Shown in pieces: positions 20,471-32,375 of a DNA stretch of 64,000 nucleotides. The stretch comes from Theocolax elegans (lineage: Eukaryota; Arthropoda; Insecta; Hymenoptera; Cerocephalidae): contig CM047426.1 in NCBI GenBank assembly GCA_026168455.1, positions 60,507,396-60,571,395 on the forward strand, read 5' to 3'. Position numbers and translations under genes: made by a program. The notes under the pieces are model-generated. The model was not told the origin of the DNA, made no database searches, and saw only the letters and a program-made list of their open reading frames with translations. The first letter of the stretch is position 1. The number at the start of each line of letters is the position of its first letter.

Positions 20471-23400
20471 TGGTCTATCTCACGTCAAGTGGTACGATGA
20501 AAATTTTAAATCACTCCAAAATTTGAGAACAGGCTGGAAACATATTCCAGAACATACAAAAAAAATTTAAGTGTTAAAAATAATTTGCTTAAGAGTTATT
20601 CGACCATGAAAAGTGGAAATTTTTCAATTTATTAGAAAAATTTCTATTTCTAAAGCCATTTATCTCAAAATCTGTTGATTTTTCTGAAAAAACATTACAA
20701 ACAACTTTTGTTTAAATTAATCTTTAGAACTTATCTACCCTGGTTACATTTCTTAATTTTAAAATCTCGAAGAGATAGAACACCCGGACATATTGAATAT
20801 CCAAAAACGGCTACCACACCATAATCGATTTTAATCTAACACCTCTCAAAAGTTCACATTTTTCGCGAGCTTTCGAATGGCTTGGGTTAGCTTATTGGCC
20901 AAGACCGCTGTTGTAAGTTATGCCTCATAAACCTCATAAAGTCACTAATTTTCACGTATTTTAGGACATAACTTACACCAAAGGTGTAATATATATATAA
21001 TATATATATGGGGTATTCCACGTGAAGTGGTCCGATCAAAATTTTAAAATGCACCAAATTTTGAGTACACTTTGCCAATTTTTTTGCAGAATACAGAAAA
21101 AAATTTTTAGGTACTGGAATTTATTAGCTCAAAAGTTATTATAACCTCAAAAAGTGAACTTTATCCAGTTTTTTTCAACACCAGCTGGGTTTATCGCTAT
21201 TTAACTCAAAATCTATCAACTTTTACTATACAAATATTCGTTGCTAATTATGTGTAGAATTTATCCTTCTGGGTTAGAATTTCTAATCTTAAGGTCAATG
21301 TTACATAAACTACATGTCAATATTCAACTTAAAAAAGTGTAAGTTCGCCGCAATTGATTTTTTTATCCAAAAGTCTAAAAGAAAGCTTGGAGCAATACCT
21401 TTCAAATAGTCTGTAGCTTTTTATGACCTTCAATTCCGTAAAAAGTTATGATAATTTAAAGAAAGACAAAAAATTCACAAAAATTAACATGGTATTTCCC
21501 ATTTAAATTTTTGAAAAAATTTGGTGTTTGTGTGTTCAAAAAATGTGATCTTTTGAGCGGTGTTAGATCAAAATCGATTGTGGCGTGGTCGCCTTTTTTT
21601 GATATTCAATATTTCCGGGCGTTCTATCTCTTCGAGATTTTAAAATCAGGAATTGTAACCCAAGTAGATAAGTTCTAAAGATTATTTTGAACAAAAGTTG
21701 TTTATAATGTATTTTTAAAAAAATCAATAGATTTTGAGATAAATAGCTTTGAAAATAATAATTTCTCTAAAAAATTGAAAAATTTCTATTTTTAAAGCCA
21801 TTTATCTCAAAATCTGTTGATTTTTTTGAAAAAACATTACAAACAACTTTTGTTTAAATTAATCTTTAGAACTTATCTACCCTGGTTACATTTCTTAATT
21901 TTAAAATCTCGAAGAGATAGAACACCCGGACATATTGAATATCCAAAAACGGCTACCACACCATAATCGATTTTAATCTAACACCTCTCAAAAGTTCACA
22001 TTTTTCGCGAGCTTTCGAATGGCTTGGGTTAGCTTATTGGCCAAGACCGCTGTTGTAAGTTATGCCTCATAAACCTCATAAAATCACTAATTTTCACGTA
22101 TTTTAGGACATAACTTACACCAAAGGTGTAATATATATATAATATATATATGGGGTATTCCACGTGAAGTGGTCCGATCAAAATTTTAAAATGCACCAAA
22201 TTTTGAGTACACTTTGCCAATTTTTTTGCAGAATACAGAAAAAAATTTTTAGGTACTGGAATTTATTAGCTCAAAAGTTATTATAACCTCAAAAAGTGAA
22301 CTTTATCCAGTTTTTTTCAACACCAGCTGGGTTTATCGCTATTTAACTCAAAATCTATCAACTTTTACTATACAAATATTCGTTGCTAATTATGTGTAGA
22401 ATTTATCCTTCTGGGTTAGAATTTCTAATCTTAAGGTCAATGTTACATAAACTACATGTCAATATTCAACTTAAAAAAGTGTAAGTTCGCCGCAATTGAT
22501 TTTTTTATCCAAAAGTCTAAAAGAAAGCTTGGAGCAATACCTTTCAAATAGTCTGTAGCTTTTTATGACCTTCAATTCCGTAAAAAGTTATGATAATTTA
22601 AAGAAAGACAAAAAATTCACAAAAATTAACATGGTATTTCCCATTTAAATTTTTAAAAAATTTGGTGTTTGTGTGTTCAAAAAATGTGATCTTTTGAGCG
22701 GTGTTAGATCAAAATCGATTGTGGCGTGGTCACGTATTTTAGGACATAACTTACACCAAAGGTGTAATATATATAATATATATATGGGGTATTCCACGTG
22801 AAGTGGTCCGATCAAAATTTTAAAATGCACCAAATTTTGAGTACACTTTGCCAATTTTTTTGCAGAATACAGAAAAAAATTTTTAGGTACTGGAATTTAT
22901 TAGCTCAAAAGTTATTATAACCTCAAAAAGTGAACTTTATCCAGTTTTTTTCAACACCAGCTGGGTTTATCGCTATTTAACTCAAAATCTATCAACTTTT
23001 ACTATACAAATATTCGTTGCTAATTATGTGTAGAATTTATCCTTCTGGGTTAGAATTTCTAATCTTAAGGTCAATGTTACATAAACTACATGTCAATATT
23101 CAACTTAAAAAAGTGTAAGTTCGCCGCAATTGATTTTTTATCCAAAAGTCTAAAAGAAAGCTTGGAGCAATACCTTTCAAATAGTCTGTAGCTTTTTATG
23201 ACCTTCAATTCCGTAAAAAGTTATGATAATTTAAAGAAAGACAAAAAATTCACAAAAATTAACATGGTATTTCCCATTTAAATTTTTGAAAAAATTTGGT
23301 GTTTGTGTGTTCAAAAAATGTGATCTTTTGAGCGGTGTTAGATCAAAATCGATTGTGGCGTGGTCGCCTTTTTTTGATATTCAATATTTCCGGGCGTTCT

Positions 23401-23706
23401 ATCTCTTCGAGATTTTAAAATCAGGAATTGTAACCCAAGTAGATAAGTTCTAAAGATTATTTTGAACAAAAGTTGTTTATAATGTATTTTTAAAAAAATC
23501 AATAGATTTCGAGATAAATAGCTTTGAAAATAATAATTTCTCTAAAAAATTGAAAAATTTCCATTTTTCATGGTGGAATAACTCTTAGGCAAATTATTTT
23601 TAACACCTCAAATTTTTTTTCTATCTTCTGGAAGATATTTCCAGTCTGTTCACAAAATTTGGAGTGATTTCAAAGTTTCATCGTACCACTGATGTGAAAT
23701 AGCCCA
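20471..23706. mobile_element. Composite of nested foldbacks, family 1 inside a relative
   Basis: The outer termini pair: CACGTCAAGTGGTACGATGA from 20481 and its diverged inverse ending near 23706. The outer arms include a CTCGAAGAGATAGAAC box near 20765 and its inverse near 23402. Between them lie three family-1 termini (GGGGTATTCCACGTGAAG) starting at 21010, 22152 and 22786, each followed by a family-1 arm. No protein is encoded; identical 63-codon frames at 20887 and 22029 merely reflect the duplication. Confidence 0.8.
20651..22733. repeat. 1,142-bp tandem duplication with truncated third unit
   Basis: Unit 1 starts near 20651 and unit 2 near 21793, offset exactly 1,142 bp and nearly identical. 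Unit 2 is cut at GGCGTGGTC near 22730 and joined to the CACGTATTTTAGG segment, starting a third partial unit that runs to about 23575. The join shares only two or three bases, as in end-joining or slippage. Confidence 0.85.
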
Positions 23707-23711
23707 TATAT

Positions 23712-24860
23712 AAGGTAATGAACAATTAACTTACCAAAAATAGTAAAGTGCATATACTTCATTGTAGTATTTAGTAAAATCCTATTAAAATTTTAGATTA
23801 TTTGAAACGGATTTAATAGAACTTTACCTCCTAAAATTAATTTATTTAAGTCATCGCCAAGAGTTCTACATGTCATTAATATTTTATGCTTTAAGAGTAA
23901 TAAAACTTTCTTCTTAATTAAATTAATTTTTGTATTAGCTTTAAAGAATTATTTATAACATTTTAGCGGTATATAAATAAAAACCTGTTTCTTCCATTTC
24001 TCCCGTAAATCGTAATTTGCACCCGCTTTCAAAATTTGCGTTTTAATCCATAATTATATCCAATTTATTTTTCCCTTTAGTTACAGAGCCCATATATTTA
24101 TTTTAATTATTATAAACAAAGGCATTCCTTAAATAACCTTTTGTTTCTAATAAATACATACTTGTTTATATAAAATATTGTTTTATATAAATATACGTAA
24201 TCTACTTACTTATATATCCATACAATTTTTAAATTTTGATTTGAATAATATTTAAATTAAATACTACTAAAATAATAAGTTTCAAAAAATTTTTGAAATG
24301 TAATTCGTATTTTATATTGCCTCTGTTAAAATTTGAATTTTCTTTTGCCATTACTGTTTATAATAGAATTATCTTAAAAATGCAATAATTAATGTATTAA
24401 TTTTTAATTTATTGTATATTTCACATATAGATATTTGGAAAAGTGTATGTTATACTTGATTAATATTTATTTTATCTTCGTAAAATTGTGCATATTTTTA
24501 AAAACATTACATTAAATTTTAGGTCCGTTTTTATTTTATGAGTTTTATCAGGAATAAGTAAACTAATACACATTCTTTCAAGTTATATTCACAACTTTTT
24601 TTTGCGCACGGAAAAATAAAGTATTGGTCAGTCCATAGCACATGTAAATTGGCACCTGAGCCGAAGGCGAGGAAAGCAAACATGTGCTATGGGGTGACCA
24701 ATACTTTACCTCCCTAGGTGTGTAATATACTATTTCACCACCAGTAGGCCGAAAATAACACATTCCTTTTTCGGTGCCGGGAGGGAATGTGGTACTTTCG
24801 GTCTACGTGTGGTGAAAATACATATATTATCTATTCTTGAAAAAACAAATAACACGTACA
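23712..24860 (-). mobile_element. CTAG-hairpin element, copy C, truncated
   Basis: Matches copies B and D from the AATTAACTTACCAAAAATAG region to the GAAAAAACAAATAACAC end, but lacks the hairpin/CTAG terminus where it meets the nested foldbacks. It is more diverged than A and B and carries an insertion at about 24614-24818. Confidence 0.7.
24614..24818. mobile_element. Two small hairpin elements inserted in copy C
   Basis: Two adjacent stems. The first pairs AAGTATTGGTCAGTCCATAG (from 24618) with CTATGGGGTGACCAATACTT (ending near 24707). The second pairs TTTCACCACCAGTAGGCCGA (from about 24733) with the inverse ending near 24815. Comparison with copies B and D, which lack them, places the insertion between GGAAAAATA and ACATATATTA with a possible AAATA duplication. 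Confidence 0.65.
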
Positions 24861-24888
24861 CACACACACGCACACACATACACACACA
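24861..24888. repeat. (CA)n microsatellite
   Basis: Short (AC)n run with one CG interruption, at the end of copy C. Confidence 0.85.
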
Positions 24889-25158
24889 CACTTCTGGGTT
24901 AGAATTTCTAATTTCAATGTAAATTTTATATAAAATACATGCCAATATTCAACTTAAAAAAGTGTAAGTGCGCTACAATTGATTTTTTATCCAAAAGTTT
25001 GAAAGAAAGCTTGGAGCAATACCTTTCAAATAGTCAGTAGCACTTTTATGGCCTTCAGTTCTGTAAAAAGTTATGAATTATCTTAAAAATGCAATAATTA
25101 ATGTATTTAATTTTTAACCCATTGAATATATCACATATGGATATTTGGAAAAGTGTAT
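24889..25158. mobile_element. Mosaic of foldback family 1 and CTAG-hairpin fragments
   Basis: 24889-25074 matches an internal family-1 arm (CTTCTGGGTTAGAATTTCTA to AAAAAGTTATGA). 25075-25158 then matches the CTAG-hairpin family (TCTTAAAAATGCAATAATTA to GGAAAAGTGTATG). The junction is abrupt. Confidence 0.7.
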
Positions 25159-25460
25159 GATCATACACACACACACTCACACACACACACACACACATAC
25201 ACACACTCACACACAAACACACACATACCCACACACACGCACGCACGCGCACGCACGCACACGCACACACAAGCACACACACGCACGCACACACAAATAT
25301 ACACACACACACACACACACATACACACATGCACACACACACACATATATATATGACATATATATAACATATATATGACACATATATATATAACATATAT
25401 ATATGACATATATATATGACATATATATATGACATATATATATAAAACATATATATATAT
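25159..25460. repeat. (AC)n microsatellite followed by TATATGACA repeats
   Basis: About 180 bp of interrupted (AC)n, then units of the form (TA)n plus TGACA. Several frames stay open on both strands simply because the repeats contain no stop codons; none is a gene. Confidence 0.95.
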
Positions 25461-25589
25461 GTTGAATTCTGAATTCTTAGACACGGCGGCGGCGAAATAT
25501 TTATATATTATAGAGAGATATATATATATCTCTCTATAATATATAAATATTTCGCCGCCGCCGTCGTGTCTAAGAATTCAGGATTCAAC
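25461..25589. repeat. 129-bp near-perfect palindrome
   Basis: Two ~64-bp arms meet with no loop near 25525. Each holds GAATTCTTAGACACG, a GGC trinucleotide run and AAATATTTATATATTATAGA. Only two or three mismatches. A third single arm with an expanded GCC run lies at 25668-25735. Extrusion-prone DNA. Confidence 0.9.
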
Positions 25590-25789
25590 ATATATATATG
25601 TCATATATATGTTATATATATATGTCATATATATATGTTATATATATGTCATATATATATGTTATATCTCTCTATAATATATAAATATTTCGCTGCCGCC
25701 GCCGCCTCCGCCGTATCTAAGAATTCAGAATTCAATATATATATATATATTTTATATATATGTCATATATATGTCATATATTGTCATGT
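25590..25789. repeat. TATATGTCA repeats and third palindrome arm
   Basis: (TA)nTGTCA units, inverse of those at 25340-25460, interrupted at 25668-25735 by a lone copy of the palindrome arm. Confidence 0.85.
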
Positions 25790-27024
25790 CGCACTGGGGA
25801 TCAGGGTGCGAGTGATCAAATTAGGTTAAACGATAAATTATTAATTTATTAATTTATTAGAATAACAGCGGGTGCCAGTCGCGTACGTTCAAAGTAATTA
25901 TAGCGATTCGCTACTCGCTTAAAACGGAAGTTCAATCGGATATACGCGGTTATATATCGTAATATTCGAAAGAAGAAGCGAACGGCACGGCTGTAACACG
26001 CGTCTTGTAAGCCGGCTACTTCGCGCGCGAAGGGGGGAGAGGAAGAAGCTGGGGTACACTAAATTACGCGGCGAGCAAGGCTAGTTATAATAACAGGGAA
26101 AAAGCTAGGATACACGGGAGTTCGCGACACACACACAGGCAAGGAAACGACTATTAATATTGGCACTAGGTCGCACAAACCTTTGGCGATGCTGTCACAC
26201 GTGCGGCACACACTCTTCGCTATCTCTTTCTCTCGATCGCTCTCTCACGGACGTCGTCAACAAGTAGATCGATTGTTCCGAATCGGCGGTCGGACGAGCT
26301 CTGAGCTCTCATCGTCGTCGACGCGAGAGAGTCGCTGCGCACATGCGCCGTGACTACTTCGTGCGTACGCGGCCTTATGCCGCGTGCGGCTTAACGAAGA
26401 TGTCTGCCGCGCACGAACGTAAACAACGACGGCGAGTTGGTGGCGACGACGACGTAGCTGTTCGGCCTTCTTCGTGGTGTTCTTGGCTGCCTCCTTCTTC
26501 TCTCTTGCGATCACTGGCTCGAGGACTCGGGAATGCAGTCAGCGTTTTTACCTGGGTGAGTTATAAACCGGACGGCTACTCGGTTTATGTATTATTGTCC
26601 ACCTAACCTCTCCTCTGCACCCATCCTATACATAGCTGTTTAACTGCTGTGATCCTGTCCTTTTCCTTTGTAAGGTGCACACTGTAAGCAGTAATCTTAC
26701 AGGTTTATTCGTTGAATTGGATGGCTGCTGTGGGAGGTGATTGGCTACGCTGCTTCTCCAGGTGTGATGCGAAGGACTTCTCCTCACCACTTCCTGGCAT
26801 TACTTGGACTCGGGCTTCCTCTGGATCTTCCTGGAGACTCCTGAGCTGTTGCTTTGTGCTCGGTGATGCAGTTTCCCTGTGTGTGTGTAGGCTAGTAGGG
26901 TTCGGTGAGGCTTAGGTAGGGTACGATAAGGCTTAGTTAGGGTTCGGTAAGGCTTTAGGTAGGGTATAAGCTCGCTTAACTTGACATGCATTAAATGCAT
27001 TGTCACAATATATAAGTGTGTATG
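25790..27024. other. GC-rich block, promoter- or LTR-like
   Basis: About 1.2 kb with much higher CG content than its surroundings, especially 26180-26560. A consensus splice donor GTGAGT follows CCTGG near 26551, and a TTACAG acceptor-like site lies near 26697. Three ~22-bp repeats of TAGGGTTCGGTAAGGCTT type lie at 26898-26968. Open frames of 67-87 codons on both strands overlap each other and show no domain. It could be a 5' non-coding exon or a solo LTR; TG...CA ends and a target duplication are not demonstrable. Confidence 0.35.
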
Positions 27025-28312
27025 TCCGTGTTATTTGTTTTTTCACGAATAGATAATATATGTATTTTTTCCGTGCGCAAAAAAAAGTTGTGAATATAAC
27101 TTGAAAGAATGTGTATTACTTTACTTATGCTGATAAAACTCATAAAATAAAAACGGACCTAAAATTTAATGTAATGCTTTCAAAAATATGCACAATTTTA
27201 CGAAGATAAAATAAATATTAATCAAGTATAACATACACTATTCCAAATATCTATATGTGAAATATACAATAAATTAAAAATTAAATACATTAATTATTGC
27301 ATTTTTAAGATAATTCTATTATAAACAGTAATGGCAAAAGAAAATTCAAATTTTAACAGAGGCAATATAAAATACGAATTACATTTCAAAAGTTTTTCGA
27401 AAATTATTATTTTAGTAGTATTTAATTTAAATATTATTCAAATCAAAATTTAAAAATTGTATGGATATATAAGTAAGTAGATTACGTATATTTATATAAC
27501 ACAATATTTTAAATAAACAAGTATGTATTTATTAGAAACAGAAGGATAATTAAGAAATGAATTTGTTTATAATAATCAAAATAATTATTTGGGCTCTGCA
27601 TAGTAAAAATAAATTGGATATAATTATGGATTAAAACGCAAATTTTGAAAGAGGGTGCAAATTACGAATTACGGGAGAAATGGAAGAAACAGGTTTTTAT
27701 TTATATACCGCTAAAATGTTATAAATAATTCTTTAAAACTAATACAAAAATTAATTTAATTAAGAGGAAAGTTTTATTACTCTAAAAGTACAAAATATTA
27801 ATGACATAGAACTTTTGGCGATGATCGTTCGTCATTAAATAAATTAATTTTAGGAAGTGAAGTTCTATTTATAACCGTTTAAAATAATCCAAAATTTTAA
27901 TAAGTGTTAACTAAAATACTACAATTTAGTAAGTATATGTATTGTACTATTTTTGGTAAGTTAATTTTTCATTAACATTTATAATTATTAAAATATAAAT
28001 TTAAGCTTTATAAGAATTCGTATAGTTTAAAATTTACAGTTAACATTTAATATGTCTCTATTTTTTTTTATTATTTTTATTCTGATTTCATTACACTAAA
28101 TTTTGGTAAACTTTTATTTATAAATTATAATAACTATAGCAATACCTCCAAGGTGTTGTGTGAATCTGTTTAATTTGTAAGGTGTCCATGGTAGTGAAAA
28201 AATAATACAATTTAAAATATTATTTTAAATAAATTAATTATGAAAAACCTTTTTCGAAATTAAAAATAGGGGGTTGGCGCGCGAAGCGCGCAGGGGGGCG
28301 AAGCCCCCCTAG
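27025..28312 (+). mobile_element. CTAG-hairpin (Helitron-like) element, copy D
   Basis: The most complete copy, 1.29 kb on the plus strand, ending at 28309-28312 with CTAG followed by T, directly after the stem GGGGGGCGAAGCCCCCC. The preceding stem is GCGCGCGAAGCGCGC. A TCCGTGTTATTTG start near 27025 is a possible 5' end. It has no ORF of note, so it is non-autonomous. It serves as the reference for copies A-C. Confidence 0.6.
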
Positions 28313-29700
28313 TATATATCTATATATATCTCAATTTTAGTATCGTATCCAAATTTCAATAACTGATTGTACCCTCCGAAAAAACACAACTCCTTACAAT
28401 GGCTACTGATAACTAATACACTCGAAGATATAACTCTCCTATTCGACTACTGATGCTAGACTATCTCCTTTTCCGGAAACTACCCTTCCTAACCGAAAAT
28501 TTAAACAATCTATCCATTTCTCACTTATTGTCCCGTTTCCCCATCTCTCTCGTGTCACCTGCGGGAGATAAGTCATTATTTGACTTATCTCCATGTAATT
28601 ACATGTCACAGGTGCCCCCCGCTACCGAATAGTCCTTACTAATATAAAAAATGACAACTCATTTGCATAAATTATCATTGTCCTAACTATTACAGTAAAT
28701 ATACGTGTATTACGGAATTACTGTCATAATACCATTTTATACAGTAATTCCATACACGACACATCGTCCTTACTATAAAATATTTAGTAATATCACCAAA
28801 ATCTCATTAGCGCGAGATTTGAATCTCTTATTTGCTTATATACATCATACACGTATAATATATATACCCGATCGATCCTCACTACACGTGTTCCGAAACT
28901 CCCTACGTATCGATACACAAATCCCTATGTCAATAAGAGCGCGGACCTCCTACTTGCTATGCGCGCGCTTGAATCTCGATCGATTCAAGATGGTCGCAAC
29001 TGAGCTCGAACCGGCACGTAAACAACGTGCTTCGCGACCGGTTCACCGCGTGCGCGCGATCCCCACCGTCGGCGATGACGATAAACGTTCAGCGGGTGTT
29101 GTGCGCGTGTGTAATGTGTTTGCGCGTACGTATACTCGCGTGTATACGCCGTGCGCGATACGGACGACAGGTTCTCCCCACCAACGCTCCACGAGGTACT
29201 ACTAACAAGGATGGGAATGTTTACATCATTGTTTATTGCATATTTGCAATAAACAATGATGCACAACTCCCTAAATAGGTAAGTATTAATGTAACCTTTC
29301 ACCAAATCCCTCCGTTACATTGTTTTAATTTATATTTCCTCAATAATTAATTACTGATTTTCCTTATCCTTTTTCCCCCTTCAACACCCAATATTTATAT
29401 ATTTTTCTATTACAGATGCTGGTGTCTTGAAGTAGCCGATCACCCCGGGAACCCCGCCTCCTGCAGCAGAGAACCCCGGGGCAGCCGACCAACATCTCCT
29501 CGACGGTGGTTGTCGACGGCTTTTATTGGTAGAATATTTTTTTTTTAAATTATCATTTCTTCGTTGTTTGTAATCTGTTTTTGGAAAATACATTCCTAAA
29601 TCACGATTAATTCAAAATTGTGTGATTTAATTATCTCACTAGTAAAACAAATTTTTTCATACCTATTATCCATTGTTTCGCCGGTTGAAAAAAGTTTATC
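28313..29700. other. Unique sequence with small hairpins
   Basis: AT-rich with a CG-rich part at about 28930-29180. Stems: GAGATAAGTCA...TGACTTATCTC at about 28565-28591, CATGTAATTACATG just after it, and ATCATTGTTTATTGCA/TGCAATAAACAATGAT at 29226-29261. A CAAGATGG box lies at 28986. A 166-codon plus frame (28705-29205) overlaps antisense frames and shows no domain. No gene supported. Confidence 0.4.
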
Positions 29701-29704
29701 TCTA

Positions 29705-30740
29705 TTAATTCAATGACAACGAGAACAACCGTGCCAAAAGCAACCGTGAAATTGAAGAATTATTCCATGGTGTTGTGCATAGTCGTTATGTTCCCAATAT
29801 CCATTTACCAAGATACCTACAAAAACTCTTTTCTCGCGTGCTCTTCCTGCATGGACGACTTTACGTTTTAAAACTTTCTGCTCCATCAAACACAATCACT
29901 GTATTGCTTTTACAGACTGATTGTCACTTCTTCGATACCCTCCACTTGGTACAACATCTATTTGCATATCTTTCAAAAAAATTTTATGATACATGCGTAA
30001 GCAAGTTGAAGCTACTGGCGTACACTCGAAAAAAGAATTGACACTGTACTTTATAAACATCTCTCAAAAGGTTAAACATGCTAATCTCAAAATGTTTACA
30101 TCTTGTTTACAATATTTTATAATTTCTTGTTTAAAAGTAAAAATATAACCCCTCTGTATCTGCGTGGTATACAATTCCAAAAAAACCTACCTTTCTTTGT
30201 CACCCATTGTGTCGACACCATATGCTGATGCAGGTGGTAGAGGACCTACATAGTTTTCATTTTCAGGTCTAATAAAAAAATAAGGAAATGTTCCTTTTTC
30301 AATTTCTGATAATCCAAATTCTTTAGGTAAACGACTTAATGGCATATGAAAATAATTTAAACTATCAATCAATTTAACGTTTATAATGCACATCGAAATA
30401 ATTTTGGAACCGTTTAAAATAACAGTAGGGCTAAGCTTGTCGCAATGTGGAATTCCCCTGAACTAATTTGTTCTCTGACAACATAAGAATAACACGTGAC
30501 GAGCAGTTCATTTACTGTTGCATTTAACGTCAATATGTTGTCCATACTGAATTCTGTTCCACTTTGTGAAACGTCAAATATAATATTCCATAACTCGTCT
30601 ACATTAAAATCATAAATTGGTCTATAAGACAACCAAAGAGGCCGCTGAGTGAGACTATCCAAATCCATCGTATAACCATTAAAATCAGTAGGTGCACGAC
30701 CACCGATGAGTTTTCTGTACAACTCTCTTATTGCACTTTC
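29705..30740 (-). pseudogene. Polinton-type DNA polymerase B, decayed fragments
   Basis: Three minus-strand pieces fit the N-to-C order of protein-primed family B polymerases of Polinton type. 30722-30414 has YRKLIGG and LWLSYRPIYD. 30393-30187 has IDSLNYFHMPLSRLP and ENENYVGPLPP. 29895-29710 has FHGCFWHGC. About 290 bp between the second and third pieces is missing or unreadable, and frameshifts separate all of them. The palm domain and catalytic DTD box are absent. This enzyme would replicate the transposon; the relic cannot. Same strand as the capsid-protease relic at 13.4-15.9 kb. Confidence 0.7.
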
Positions 30741-32250
30741 CAGTCAATCTAAAATATTTATTCTTCTGGAATATTAGCTATACGACCCTGAATCTTGACA
30801 CCTTCTAACCCGAAACATTGATAAAAAAGAGATGTTTTACTTTTGATTAAATCCATGGATTATTAATCCCTCCGCTTCTACGCTCTATATTTCACCGTCT
30901 GAAAATATTTTTTGATGTAATTCAATCCTTTGATGGATGGTAATTGATTAAACAGAATTACGTACGGTTGACATCATTTTCATCGTCGATTCACACGATT
31001 CTGTCTCACTTCCACTATCACTATCCGATGATGACAGTCTTCGTACATGCTCTACTTGACGATGGTGTATTATCCTGTACTGCTACTAATTATATGAAAA
31101 CGATCCACTAACAGGTTTAAACATATTTAATAAACATATAATAATTTCTAAAATTACCATTTTTAAAATCACATTTCAATATTAAATTATCTCCTTCTGA
31201 ATCCTCATTCATTCGAAGTAATACTGTAAATATATTTTATTTATCGTTACTTTACTTTAGTATATATATTTACGGCAATAATTTTAGACAATCTCGACAG
31301 ATACTTACTATATTTTTGTATAATGTCATTAGCTTCGGGTTGTCGTTGAGGGTACAAACGTTTAACAACACTGACGACTATTTCGAAAATATATTTGTTT
31401 TGAAATAGATCTAATTTATATAACTTTCTAATAGTACTTAAACGATAATGTAATACAACTGTTTTTAATTTATTTAAAATCACATTCGTTGGTAAAGATT
31501 CTTTTCATATTTCGAGATATCGTACGAATCATAGGTTCACAATTTATTACAACCCGTAAAACACAAGAAAGTATACTAACAGCGTGGAGCCTCGATATAC
31601 ATTCCATGACTTTTGTACAATAACTAAATTACAATTTAAACATTGGCAGATATAATACCTTATATACTAAGATACTCGAACATATGTTGAATAATGAAAT
31701 TTACAACTTTTTATATTAAAAGAAAAATATGTCCAACTTAAGAAATGTGACATCTCGACTGACTAATCATATCGCATTTTTGTATAACGATCAAGAAATG
31801 TAATTTAATATCCTGTAGTATAAAGTCACAGTACATAGAAAATAATTATTAAATATCAAAAATAATATAAAATATGATAATGAACACTAAATATTAATTA
31901 TAAGATTCGAAAAAAAGTAATTTCTTATCAAAAAAACTAAAAATGACCATATCTCCAAAACTATTGGAGATATCGATAAAAATAAAAAACTATTGTTCTC
32001 TTATGAGAAAATGGTATTGCAATCAGTACCAATACTCAAAATAAAAATTACAAACTTTACATTATTTAAATAATGTCGAAAATTGTTAATGAACGAATAA
32101 AGGAAGCAGAGAAACAAGAATTAAAATACTCGCATTTCTTAGAAGTCGAGCACCGTTGTTATCGCAATGACTCATTACTATCTCATCGAAAATTGAAAAG
32201 TATCGTTTTTTAATAAAAACTTTTTTTAAAGTTTTGTAACTTTTAATTTC
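30741..32250. other. AT-rich region without a recognised gene
   Basis: Just upstream of the polymerase relic, so some may be worn transposon sequence. A 78-codon minus frame at 31247-31483 (LSTIRKLYKLDLFQNKYIFE, basic) has no recognised domain. A TATCTCCAAAACTATTGGAGATA hairpin region lies near 31950; a relative recurs near 32610. Confidence 0.4.
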
Positions 32251-32375
32251 ATAATTGAGTCAGGGTTGCCAGATGGCGATTTTTTCTCTTCGTTGCTCTT
32301 GCATAATAAACATCAAAATACGTTAGAGAGAAGAGGAAAGAAAATCGCCAACTGGTCACGCTGGGTTGAGTAGAG
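32251..32375. repeat. ~100-bp inverted repeat
   Basis: GCCAGATGGCGATTTTTTCTC near its left end pairs imperfectly with GAAAATCGCCAACTGGTCAC near 32340-32360, around a short centre. Probably a tiny hairpin element. Confidence 0.55.

Noticed and set aside
20887..22854. Three near-identical 63-69-codon ORFs that look conserved
   Set aside because: Identity is due to recent tandem duplication of foldback arms, not protein conservation.
25055..25484. Several frames of 67-131 codons on both strands rich in Thr/His or Cys/Val
   Set aside because: They come from the (AC)n and TATATGACA repeats.
26885..26970. Telomere-like TTAGG/TAGGGT repeats
   Set aside because: Only three ~22-bp units with TAGGGTTCGGTAAGGCTT-type text; not a simple TTAGG array.
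28705..29205. 166-codon plus-strand ORF
   Set aside because: Overlaps antisense frames in a CG-rich patch, no domain, Arg/Tyr/Thr-rich by composition.
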